Positions 24,038 through 34,826 of a DNA stretch of 64,000 nucleotides are shown in pieces. A model generated the notes under the pieces. The model saw only the letters and a list, made by a program, of their open reading frames with translations, had not been told where the DNA came from and ran no database searches. The position numbers were made by a program, and so were the translations under genes. Within the stretch, counting starts at the first letter, position 1, and each line of letters starts with the position of its first letter. The DNA comes from Artemisia argyi (Eukaryota > Streptophyta > Magnoliopsida > Asterales > Asteraceae): the NCBI GenBank assembly GCA_030686995.1, contig CM060691.1, positions 64,221,853 to 64,285,852 on the forward strand. Direction: 5' to 3'.

Positions 24038-25219
24038 ATGGAGTACGCGAATCCACCATACCACCAACCAAAAAGGCCATTCTACCCTGTTGACATCTCG
24101 AATTTCAAACAATATCGAGATGAACCCATATATGATGCATGGACTCGTTTTAAAATATTAATTCGAAAATTCCCTCATCATAGTTTCTCTTTATCATCCC
24201 TAACCGAAACCTTTTACTATCGTGTCAGCCAATGTGACCAAATGCGCATCGATGATTTTGCCAATGGGGGCCCTAGGGAATTAAATGATGAAGAAGCGTG
24301 GGATACCATAGAAAACTGTGCCCAATATTATTATAGAGTAGACAACCCAACAAACAACATCACAAATCAATCAAAAACAAGTTTGATGGAGCAAACAGGA
24401 AGTTTGTCTGGGGATGAATATACTCATGTTGAGATACCTAGTTGGATGGCACCTAATATCATAGTACAAAACAAACATATAGGTAATCTAGGTACAATGG
24501 AGGATGAGGTGGATAATCCAAGCCCACAAAGTACCCCACAAGTCCTACCATCATTTGAGGCACATACACCGCCCGTGACTTACCCGGAAGAAGTAGAAGA
24601 GACTATAGGAACCCCAATTGAGGTAGAACCCTTGGACCAAGCACCACTAGAGGATATAGGTTTGAACACTTGTAGTGATAACCTTACTCCTAGTTCTAGG
24701 GAAGTTCCTAGTTTTGATGAACCGGAGCCTCAACCAAAACCATTACCTAATCTTCCATCCTTGGATGAAGATTTAGGAATTGAAATAGGTCCCGATCCAC
24801 CCATCAAACCATGTAGTCCGGGTAGTCTTAGGATAAAGGTAGTGGACTCTAAGCCTTGTAGAGAGGAAACCAATATAGAAGTGGAAAATGACCTTACATG
24901 TTTACATCACCCATTTGTGATTGATCATAAGAAACATTATGGGTTTAAACTGGGCTTATTGGGTCAAGACGGATTCCCAACTAGGAGTCTCTTGAAGTTG
25001 ATTGAAAATGATCCCTTCTTAGGAGAAAACTTCAACTCACCCATTGACCAAAGTGAACTAGGTAAGGTTATGATGATAGGAGCACACCCATTCGAGCATA
25101 TAATTCATCCGCCACTCTTTCCTCACGAGGCATATTTGCACCCTAAGGGTGTGTATCGCTACTTTCACCCGCACTTAATCTTAAGTGTAGGGATAACCTC
25201 CCCTTTATCCGTTAAATAA
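24038..25219 (+). CDS. truncated gag-derived protein of D
   Basis: 393 codons from the ATG at 24038; a longer open frame upstream lacks an ATG. About the first 130 residues of a normal gag are absent. The protein starts with 20 unrelated residues and enters the gag fold at a point matching EPIYDAWTRFKILIRKFPHH, the C-terminal part of the gag core seen in A and F. The rest (residues 110-300) is acidic and proline-rich, followed by a conserved-looking C-terminus with HPKGVYRYFHPHL. No zinc knuckle, protease or membrane segment is visible. The frame is fully open, unusual among the ORFs here, and ends six nt before the conserved hairpin. It may work as a gag accessory or be merely tolerated; function is unknown. 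Confidence 0.75.
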   Translation: MEYANPPYHQPKRPFYPVDISNFKQYRDEPIYDAWTRFKILIRKFPHHSFSLSSLTETFYYRVSQCDQMRIDDFANGGPRELNDEEAWDTIENCAQYYYRVDNPTNNITNQSKTSLMEQTGSLSGDEYTHVEIPSWMAPNIIVQNKHIGNLGTMEDEVDNPSPQSTPQVLPSFEAHTPPVTYPEEVEETIGTPIEVEPLDQAPLEDIGLNTCSDNLTPSSREVPSFDEPEPQPKPLPNLPSLDEDLGIEIGPDPPIKPCSPGSLRIKVVDSKPCREETNIEVENDLTCLHHPFVIDHKKHYGFKLGLLGQDGFPTRSLLKLIENDPFLGENFNSPIDQSELGKVMMIGAHPFEHIIHPPLFPHEAYLHPKGVYRYFHPHLILSVGITSPLSVK

Positions 25220-27058
25220 GGGTAGAGTCAGGCTCGTGACTCGAACAAAAACAAGCGCTTCTTGGGAGGCAACCCATGTTTTGTGTGATTTTTATTTGTT
25301 TGATTGTTATTTGCTTCCGTATGCATGTTTTATTTTTATTGTTGGTTGATCATGTTTCTCTACTAAAAAATGTGAAATACTTTATTATGTTGTTTAGCCT
25401 AGTCTTAACTTCAACCTAAAGGTATTTTTGCAAAAGATAAGTGTAAGGGGAAACCCCAAATATGTTTTTAAGAAACAAACCGATCATGATTATCCACAAT
25501 ATTAAATGAACATGTATATTCGTATTTGTTAGAGTCAAATGCTTGTATTGAGTCATAATGAAGTTTTGCAGGATTTTCCAGGAAGTAGGACAAAGTTTTT
25601 CCAGAAATTTTCCGGAAACTTAACATAAGAATTTCTGCAGTTTCATTCTAACGGCGTCAGGGCATTGCTCTTGACGGCGTCAGGAGTTAAAATCTGGAAA
25701 TTTTACCGGTTTTGTTTTTCTAACGGAGTCTTATGGTTTTTGTGAATTATTAAGTTTTATAATCTCTAGGAAATCTGCAAACTTCATTCCACAAGCATTA
25801 TATCTTACTTTGTTTTCTAGGATTTAGTAACTTATATAGGATGCCGCCGATTTTACGCGAGGTTGCCTTGTATACTTTTGTCAGGATTTACAGGTTATTT
25901 GTGACAAGAAGATGATTTATATTCTGGAAGGGAAGCTTTGATTGTTCGTTTTCTTGGAAGAAGATTTAACCTGGCCAACTAAAATCCATACCGAGCGAAT
26001 CAGGGGAGTATTTGATTTCATTCTTTTTACTTTTTAACTTTTACATTCTTTACTTGAACATTGGGGACAATGTTCATCTTAAGTGTAAGGGGATGGTAAA
26101 AAGATGATACCTTACATATGCACTTTCGCTTGAGTTTGTTTTGTTTGATAGTAGATGAGTAATAAAACTACGAGAAATACTTGTTAGTGTAATTTTAGCG
26201 CCAAATTTAAAATTTTTTACAACATTTAGGAGTGAAACTTTAGCCATAGCAAGCGTCTCATGGATAGGAGGTTGTATGACTAGCACATAACCGTATATTC
26301 AGAAAAAATTTTCCACCCAAAAATGTGAGGTTCGCCTTTAGATTTGATAGGAAAAGCATTCATTATTGGTGCTTATGAGTGTACCGGTAGCATTTAGATT
26401 CTAGAACTTGCGTTAGTGATGCATCCCGAGACCGCTAGTGAGACTACATTCGTGTGGTAGGATTTACTACATGGTAAGAGGCATTAGGATCACCCTTGTG
26501 TTAAACCCGTATCATAATTACTTGACCATTTAAGTCATATTACTTGGCTAGTTAAGTCAACTAATTTTTCCCACACCCTTAGCGTTGTACTCATTTTTAG
26601 TACACGATACCCCTAGTACACCCCTCCGAGCCTATCTTTTCATTTCTAACTTTAAGCATTTTACTTAAAGGAAGAATTTCTTACACCCCACTTAAATGTA
26701 CACCCAAATCGCCTTAGCCTTCCGTGTATGCGCTCATTTTTAGTGCATTATTGTTATTTGTTAAACCCTAAGTTAACTTTCTAATTGATTACATGGTTGC
26801 TAAGTCGAGTCATATCCTTGTACATATTGTTTTGGAACGATTGGGACTCGTGGGTAAGTACTTATTTTATGGAGTAATGGGGAAGAACATCACTTATTAC
26901 CCCATATGTACGTTAACCTTAAAAGTGCTCCAAGTGTTTTGATTTTCTTAATTCGAGTCATTAGATTAGTTAAATGTAAAGTATGTAAAGATTCAAGTGT
27001 AAGGGGAATGCTCAAACCCCTATGATGTATTATTTTGGATGATAGGGTAAGAGTGTAT

Positions 27059-27098
<40 letters not shown>

Positions 27099-27109
27099 GA
27101 AAAATTAAG

Positions 27110-27161
<52 letters not shown>

Positions 27162-27712
27162 CATACGGACTACCATCCCGTTTTTATTCTATGTTCATTT
27201 TATGTTTTTGTTATTTTTTATTTATTAGCTTAAGTCGAGTCTAGTCTTGGCTTAGCAACGCCATCTTGTACATGTAATTAACCAAGATTGTTAACTCGCC
27301 ACCAGTAAAACTCCCTTTATCCAACAAAACCGTGTAATTCATATCCCTACACCTAACGTTATAACCCTTTAAAAGACCTCTTTGATAGTTTATCCTAGGT
27401 GTTTACGCCATGTGGTGGAGGTTTGATCCTTTCCCAAGCCTATGGTAATCAATTTTGCTATGACAGGTAGTGAGAGATATCTTCCATTTCCATAATGTTA
27501 TATTACTTTATTACACCCGAGAGATGTGAGTATCTAAACACTATTTGTGAGGTGCTTGTGTATGACCTCCGTGCTTGTCTATTGGTCTTTAGTGGAACGA
27601 TTATTTGTTGTAATTACTTTTATATTAGTGTTAAATGCCCCCTAACTTGTCTTTTGAGTAGAATAAAAGCTCATTTGCTTGAGGACAAGCAAATCTCAAG
27701 TGTAAGGGTATA
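25220..27712 (+). other. non-coding 3' tail of D
   Basis: 2493 bp colinear with the A tail. AAGTGTAAGGG occurs at 25439, 26081, 26995 and 27698. The GGGA hairpin is at 26055-26076, an almost pure poly(A) tract at 27061-27152, and a perfect hairpin with arms TTTGCTTG and CAAGCAAA around AGGA at 27674-27693, directly before the polypurine tract. ORFs here are short and recur only as sequence copies. Confidence 0.85.
25225..25242 (+). promoter_or_regulatory. post-stop hairpin of D
   Basis: GAGTC, eight bases, GACTC, six nt after the stop. The following bases match the A and F tails (AGCGCTTCTT, GGAGGCAACCC). Confidence 0.55.
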
Positions 27713-29096
27713 TGATGAGGCGAAAAATGATCCATTTTTAGGGGGTCATTTAAGCCCGAATCCGACTTTATTTGATCAAATATTGCCCTAAATCGTTCCT
27801 TTTGTGATTTTAGGTGTTTGGAGAGTGAATTCTGGAAAAGAGGCTATTTTGGACGTTTTTGGAGCATAAAGTGAAGAAAACGACAAAGTACCAAAAATCC
27901 AAGCTGAAGATACAAGGTGACGGCGTCAAGACCAAAAGCTTGACGGCGTCAGACATGAAGAATTAAATATCGAAGGTGGTGACGGCGTCAAAGTGGCCAA
28001 GAATAAAATACCGAAGGTGGTGACGGCGTCACATAGGCCGTCACAAGTGGATCTAGGGCGTCCGAGGAAGTTTATGGCGGCGAGGTGACGGCGTCAGATT
28101 TAACTCTTGACGCCGTCAGAACGATTTTCCTATATATAGTTTTCTAGTTTTTTCATTAAAAAGGAGAAGTTTTGGTGAAACCCTAAAGACGATTTTGGTG
28201 CCTCTTTCACAGGTTTTTCAAGGGTTCCAAACCCTTGAGACCTTGCATTGTAATTGAGATAAGTGTACTTTCAATTCAATCAATATGTCTATGTGTTGGT
28301 TGTTTATCTCTTGTTCTTGTCTCAATTCCACTATGCTAGGCTAGATCTCTCTTGTGTTTGCTTAGATCTAATGAAACCTAGATGTTGATTATGTGTTGAT
28401 TACTTGTCTATTCTTGTTTTGAATGAATGATTTATATGTTAGGCTTAAGAAAACTGGCAGATCTCCAAATGGTAACATGCTTGAACGTCTTAAGAAACAT
28501 GAACCGAGGCGTACTAGGTCTTTATTGGTTGTATTTAATGCATGAGCCACTGTTTACAATCCCTATAGTTGTGCTGGGTCATGGTGTAGGAGGAGATAAG
28601 AGCTCATAGAGTTGGGGAGTTATGTATGCCACCCCACGAATGGTATTAAGGAATACAACCCGTCATTCATACAAGTGTAACAAGTAATTAACATGTAAAA
28701 GATATCTAGGGAGTAGTGAAGTCTAAGTAAACACAATTTCTCCAATTACTGCTCACAACCTTAGTTTAATTAGTTTAATTTCATTTTCATTATTTTATTT
28801 TAATTATATCTTAGCTTTGGGTTAGTTGATTAGCAACTAATTCCGCCCACTCCTTCAAAACCCGAGATTTTATTTGCTTTTATAAAAATATAAAAATACA
28901 AAAATAATCATCTTTCACTTCTAGAACTATTAATTAGGTTTTCTAATCCTAGCGACACTATTCCCAAGCTGAACGATCAATCCCCTGGTACTTGTCACTA
29001 TACTATACTACAACGATTAGGTACACTGCCTGGTGGGGGTTGTAAGCCTCGCGAGATCCCTCGAGAGGTAAAGCAAGGTGCGATTCCCACGCATCA
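27713..29096 (+). repeat. 3' LTR of D
   Basis: 1384 bp, nearly identical to the 5' LTR. Small ORFs (e.g. 28427-28609, identical to 23187-23369) are LTR sequence and not genes. Confidence 0.95.
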
Positions 29097-29101
29097 TCGA
29101 G

Positions 29102-29951
29102 TCAAGCTAGCGACTCGGTAATCAAAAACAGTAGCAATATGGGTCGTCACCCATATTTCTGTCTTCTCATCCCTTTCTACCACCCTAGTGTGGGGGAGAC
29201 GAACCACATGTTGTACATATGTAAAATAATTTTTTCAAAAAAAAAAAAAAAATGGTATAAGACAAATAAAAAGAAAAAAGTGAGTTTGTATGTAAATAGA
29301 GTAAAATAAAAAGTTTAATAGTATCGCCCCCTTACGTTCTAAGTCTTGGTGGGACACCAAGTACTGTGAATATTGAGGACAATATTCAGTTCTAAGTGTG
29401 AGGGAGCGTTCTCACGAATGCAAAACACATGTTCCATCAAGAACCCCCATTTGATCAAAATTACCAGTTTTTTCACACTTAGAAATGTAAATAATGGTAT
29501 CAATCCTCCATGTCTAACCCACAACAGGATTGGCTAGTCCAGGAGGAAACGGCTCTTGATAAAGACATCTCAAAACCATTGATGGCTTGCAATTTGCCAA
29601 AAATTGTATGGTTCCTCAGCTCCCCATATCCCATAAAGCGAATGAGTTGGCTAGCCCGCAAGATTATGGCTTGTGGTAAAGGCCGTGGAAAAACCATAAT
29701 TGGTAATCAGCTCACCAAGATGTTGACTATTCCATCAAGAGTTGGCTAGTCCAGAAGCAAACGGCTTTTGGTAAAGACAAATCAAATCCGTTGACAGCTG
29801 GTGGTTTGCTAAAAATCACACGGTTATCAGGTGTGCCACAGTTCTTACACCTGGCTACTCCAGAAGTGATGGCTTTTGGTAAAGAGTAAAAATCCATTAA
29901 TTTTTTCTCAAATAGATTGCTAGGGATTAGCAATAGTTTAGTGTGGAGGAT
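29102..29951 (+). other. remaining 3' tail of B
   Basis: Non-coding. It contains the split post-stop hairpin, purine tracts of GTGTGGGGGAG type at 29188 and about 29395, two adjacent hairpins (29345-29361 with loop GGA, 29367-29388 with loop AGGA), and four diverged repeats starting TTGGCTAGTCC or similar at 29530, 29647, 29742 and 29851. A last hairpin around GGGAT stands before the polypurine tract GTGTGGAGGAT that abuts the LTR. The C tail has the same order. Confidence 0.8.
29345..29388 (+). promoter_or_regulatory. two GGA-loop hairpins in B tail
   Basis: CTTGGTG / CACCAAG around GGA, then TGAATATTG / CAATATTCA around AGGA, followed by a purine tract. The second matches the hairpin of A with one paired C-G to T-A change. 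Confidence 0.55.
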
Positions 29952-32900
29952 TGATGAGTGTCTAAATACTCATCATTTTATACCAATCTGAGCTGCCAAA
30001 ACATACAAAAATACTCAAATATGAATCATAATACTTAAAATATCTTAGAAGTGTGTTTTATATGTTTCAAATGCAAAATATGCAAAAACAGATGAAAAAC
30101 TTACAAAGTTTGCATAATTGGCAGTTTCAGTCCCTCAAATTTCACAAAGTGTCAAAACTAGTCCCTGAAGGTTTAAAATGAATGAAAAGTCAACTTAAGT
30201 CCTTGGGAAACCAAAAATATTCACAAATGATCCCTGGATGAAAGTTTACACAAACTGGCAACTTTTACCCCTCAAGTTACAAAATTGGCAAAAATGGTCC
30301 CAGGGTATTCAAAACTTGGAAATTTACAAATAATACCCTTGTACTATGCATGAATTACAAAATGGAACAATTTTGATAAACTTTTGGGAATTTACAACCA
30401 CAGTCCCTTAAAAATTCAAATTTACATAAATGGTCCCTGGAGTTTGAAAAATTACAGAAAAGGTCCCTGGATATTTTTAAATGGAAAAATCATAAATTTG
30501 GTCCTTGGTTTATCATATTTGGCAAGTTAAGTCCTTGAAAATATTTTGGGAGAATCACAAATACAGCCCCTTAACTTTGCCAAAATTACAAAATTGGTCC
30601 TTGTTTATTACCTTAACCAAACTGGACCTTATTTATTTTATAAATCCACAAACCAAATCCAACCCAACTAAACTACCCAACCCACACACACCCCTAGCCC
30701 AACATAAGCCCAGTCCACTTCCCCCTTTTTATTTAAAACGGGCGTTGACCCCGTTTGACCATCCAATACCGCCCAAACCACCACCACTGTAGCTCCTTCT
30801 CCCCCACCCCTGCTTCACCAAAACCATGTGGTTTTTGCCACCTGTTATCACCTCTCCACCTCACCTCCTACTACCCTAACCTCACCTTTCCACCTCACAG
30901 CAAACCCACACCCCATTTAATGCATTCCATACTCATTTTTCACTCCAAACTATTTCCTTACCTCTGTTTTCTTCCATGCAGCCCCAAATTGCATAAAAAC
31001 TATCTTAATTGTCTCCTGCCACCTCCACAACAAGCCACAATTCTTTAATTGCAGAACGTTGGCTCCAAGTTAACTTGGAGACTTTTGGCGCCAAAAAGAA
31101 GATTTGAAGGTCAGGATTGATTCAGAGAAATTAAGGGCCAAGATGGAAGTGGGAAAAGCTCCAAGTCATCCAAGAAACCCTAATTTGAGCTTATAAAAGG
31201 AAGAGAAGCAGAGGAGTCAATTATCTAGTTTAATTATTAAAAGTGTATGTCGTATTAGTTTATTTTAAAAGTTCAAGTGTAATCTAATCTTTCAAGTTTT
31301 AGTTTAAGCATTCTTAGTGTACTAGTAATCTTTTTAGTTAATAAAAATCAAGTTTGTGTTGTTACTTAAGGTTGTGCAATTTTTAATTTCATATCAAAAA
31401 AATCTCAATAAGCTGTGTACTTGTTACTGTTTGATTATATGGACTGAATAAGCTCATATAAGCTCCCTATAAGCTCAATAAAGCTTCTAGTAATTTACAA
31501 ATCAGTATAGTTTAAAAAAATCAACAAATACAAAATTGGTCAAAGAAAGTCAACTGTGGGAATTTGGATTTGATTTCTTGGATTCAGAGTAAATTGGAAG
31601 CAAAGAAGCTGTGGATTCTGGGTTAGTATCCATTGGTGGATGTTAGGATTGGTTCTTGTGGATCTTGTTCTTGATTTATTTGGCTTGGATGGCATAAAGT
31701 AAGCTTATATTTCCATTTCCATCTTTATGTTTTATCTTGACTGATTTTATTGCTTAACTAGTTTGATTGAGTTTATTTAGTGTAATTTAGGTAATTTATA
31801 ACTTGTAATATTGCAATTATTCATCAAAGTTTGTAGTTGCTCAAATCCATAAGTTTCACAGTCAATATAGCTTAGGTGTTTATCTTGTGCATTTTTAGTT
31901 TCTATCTGTTTCTAAGTGCTTAAATTAGTGTAATTGATCATAATAAGTAGTTGTGTTTCAGATTATTATACCCTAGCATCTATTTGATTAAGAAAACACA
32001 AAATAGTCTATTTAAAGGTGTGTTTGGATCAGTGTGATCCAAGGTATTGTGGTGTTCACTAGTTGTTATTTCTTGTTTAAACCAATCACATAGGTTCATA
32101 TCAACTTAGAACAAGCATAAACTCAGACCTAGTTAACCATTTAAGTCAAAATCTTTTTGAATCACTCACAGTGATTCACTGAGTTTGAATTAGAGTAGCA
32201 TAAGCTTCAAATCAATTCATAAATAGTTGTTCTAGCTTAATATAGTCTTATCATAGCTTATTATAACACAAACATTCAGAAAATTAAGGTAGAGTTTCAT
32301 TAAAGTCAACTGGTTGCATAATCTTAAAAAGTCAAAAAGTTCTTGTGCAGAAAATCTCCAAATTGGCATGAATAATTGTGATTTTTGTGTTATGATCTAG
32401 GGTCTGAATCTTGTTGTGAGTATAACCTACCAGCTTAACTTTAGTTTCCCACATCTATTTCATTTTTAAGATTTTTATTGAGCAAGATAAGCTCAACAAA
32501 AAACACCTGCAGGGCAAGGTAACTGCCCTGTCTCAGCAGACCCCAGCTCACCCCCCACTTTTGGTAGTGATTTGTGGTTACCCCAGTGGGTCCCACACCT
32601 CATACTTTGGTTCTTACAACCCCCCTCCTACCCAGGTTCAATACTTGACCCTTAGTTTGACCTCCACATCAGTGGACCCCACCTGGACTTGTCCCTAAAC
32701 TCTGTCCCATTTCTGAGTCAGAAACCAAATAAGCAATTGCTTATTTTAGCTTCCCAGCTTATCCTAGGAGCTTATCTCACCACATCTAGCTTAAATAGGT
32801 ATAAGTAACTTAGGTAAACCATATTTCACCATAGTGGCCCCCACATAACCTCAACTTAGCTTATTTCTTAGTTTAGTCAACTATAGTCAACTATATAAGC

Positions 32901-34153
32901 TAATAAGCACTTACAGTGCTTATTCTTGATTTATAAAGTAGTTGTCTTTGTTAAAGTTTCATTATTTAAGTATTTAAGTAGTTTTATAAAAGAAAAACCA
33001 GAAAAAACAAACATAAAAATAGTGATAGCTTCTATTTAATAGAAATTATCTATTTAATTTTCATCTCAGCTTATTAATAAGCACTTGTCCAATTTTATAA
33101 TTTTATAAATTACTTAGTACTTTAAAGTAGTTAAAATAATTTTCTTAGAATTTTCCTAAGCAGTTTACTATTTATTAGATTTAAAACTAGTTTAAATAAT
33201 TAAATAGGTAATATTAGTAATTAAATAGATTTCTTTAATTTTAATTAACAAAAGTAGAATTTTATATTTTTCCTAAGTTTTATAAAGTACTTAAGACTTT
33301 TAGAAAATAATTTCATAATTTCCACTGTCTATTTTCTAATTTTCTTATTTAAATTAATTAAATTAGCTTAAAATTAATTAATAAGTAATTAATTAGTCAA
33401 TTAGCTTAAATATAATTTTTAGTAATTTTTTATAATTTTGTAGTATTCCTATAGTAATTAATTAGTTTTATAAATTTTATCATAATTTTCTAAGGTAATT
33501 TAGTAATAATAGTAATTTAAAATAATTTAATTAGATTAATTAAATTAAATATTTTATAATTAATAAAATACTAATAAAAAGACAAAAATATTTGTTTTCA
33601 TTTTTTATACTTTCTTCAAGTTCTTATTTAGGTTTAGAAATTATTTGTGTAAGTTTTTAGGATAATTTGTAATACTTGTCATTTTTAGTTAAATTAAATT
33701 AAGTTTTAAATTGGATTTTAATTAGTTTTATTAATTAAATATTATAATAATCATTTTCATAATTTCAATTTCATTTTTCATTTTCTTTAATATTAAGTTT
33801 GCAAAAGTTTCACTTTTACCCCCTGTAGTTTGTAACTTGTTAAAATACCACTTGTCTCTGTCTGTTATCTGATTTTCTTATTTATGCTTTTATTTGTATC
33901 TCTGTTATTGTTTATATATTTTCATATTATCCAAATATCAAGAAATCAGTAGTATAATCAACCCTCAAATCATCTTTGTTACTGTCCTCAGTACCACTCA
34001 CTTTCCTAATCGTTTACAAATACAATTTCAATCTCGTTGGGATTTAACGACCCGGGGATTTCCCAGTACTTCCACGGTCAATATTAACTTTCACTTTCTC
34101 CCAGGTGGGCCTATCAGCTGCACACGGTTGACTGGTTGGTTTGGGAGGAGTCA
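29952..34153 (+). repeat. 3' LTR of element B
   Basis: 4202 bp, colinear with the 5' LTR, TGATGAG to GAGTCA, followed by AAGAT. The same GGTCCCT array, C-rich stretch, TATA box (31192) and AT-rich U5 are visible. Confidence 0.93.
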
Positions 34154-34158
34154 AAGAT

Positions 34159-34367
34159 CTATATTCCAAATAAGTGAATTTAACATGATATGTGTTATTC
34201 CCGTAGTGAATATGCAAGGTACATGCTTCGAGAGATGCGACACACACATAAATTAACGAATGGAAGTGACAAAGATGTGCATAACAACATTTTGATATGA
34301 TCTTGTAGATCATCTTTGGCAGCTACACAAGAACGACAACAACAAGATGAGATGTAGTTTCTTTTAG
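34159..34367 (+). pseudogene. PIF/Harbinger (ALP1-like) transposase pseudogene, 3' end
   Basis: Continuation of the gene split by B. Translation gives EYARYMLREMRHTHK, then DKDVHNNIL and DLVDHLWQLHKNDN before a TAG, which resembles the C-terminal '..LVEHLW..' end of plant ALP1-like nucleases. Frame changes are needed near 34290. Order and strand agree with the 5' half at 11170-11769, so the two pieces were contiguous before B inserted. Confidence 0.65.
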
Positions 34368-34752
34368 TATTGCACTTTTATTTTAAAAGAAATGTTGTAT
34401 TTTATTTTACATATTGTAATTTAATTTTTAGTTTAATGAATTTCGTTTGTTTTAAAAAAGATGAAAAAGAAAATAGAATCTAGGACCCACTAATGTTTAT
34501 AACAGTTAGAGGGTTGGGTATGGTGCCACCAAACCAGCGCCACTTCGACTCGTCATCAAACTGGCACCAGTCGAACCGCCACCATACCGGAGATGAGTTT
34601 CGTGAGTTTTTTCATTAGTTCACTCAAGGGGCGTCTGTTGTGTGTTTGTGTTGTGTTTCTGTGTTTTAATGTATTTTATAATGGGTTTGTGTGTGTGTAT
34701 GTTTCGATATGTGTGTGCAGAGTTATACGACGAAGAAGAAGGTTTGCGAGTG

Positions 34753-34797
<45 letters not shown>
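34368..34797. other. spacer with AT microsatellite
   Basis: No gene recognised. An (AT)n run of about 44 bases at 34753-34797 ends exactly at the Helitron-type CTAG. Confidence 0.6.
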
Positions 34798-34798
<1 letters not shown>

Positions 34799-34826
34799 TA
34801 GCTTCATGACCCGCCCGATGGGCGGG
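34798..34826 (-). mobile_element. Helitron-type 3' terminus
   Basis: On the minus strand: CCCGCCC, loop ATC, GGGCGGG, then TCATGAAG and CTAG, next to a T of the AT run. A short GC-rich hairpin about eight nt before CTRR, inserted between A and T, is the standard plant Helitron 3' end. The element would extend to higher coordinates. I found no matching 5'-TC end in the window. Confidence 0.6.

Larger units (their letters stand above)
22452..29096 (+). mobile_element. non-autonomous LTR retrotransposon D, nested in B
   Basis: The LTRs at 22452-23856 and 27713-29096 are flanked by TCGAG (22447-22451 and 29097-29101). By eye they differ by about six substitutions plus one 21-bp deletion, so the insertion is recent. 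The interior holds only a shortened gag-derived ORF and the same tail as A; there is no protease, RT or integrase. It must be copied in trans, most plausibly by an A-like element. Confidence 0.95.
11770..34153 (+). mobile_element. Athila-like LTR retrotransposon B with 4.2-kb LTRs
   Basis: The LTRs at 11770-15983 and 29952-34153 flank a PBS, gag, pol and a short tail. The five-base duplication AAGAT is present at 11765-11769 and 34154-34158. Removing nested D gives an element of about 15.7 kb. By eye the LTRs differ at roughly 1 in 100 positions, more than the LTRs of nested D, as expected. Coding regions contain several frameshifts, so this copy is not autonomous now. The insertion site is inside a Harbinger-type pseudogene. 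Confidence 0.93.

Noticed and set aside
27035..27244. ORF rich in lysine across the poly(A) tract
   Set aside because: A direct product of translating poly(A); the equivalent places in A and F have no such frame.
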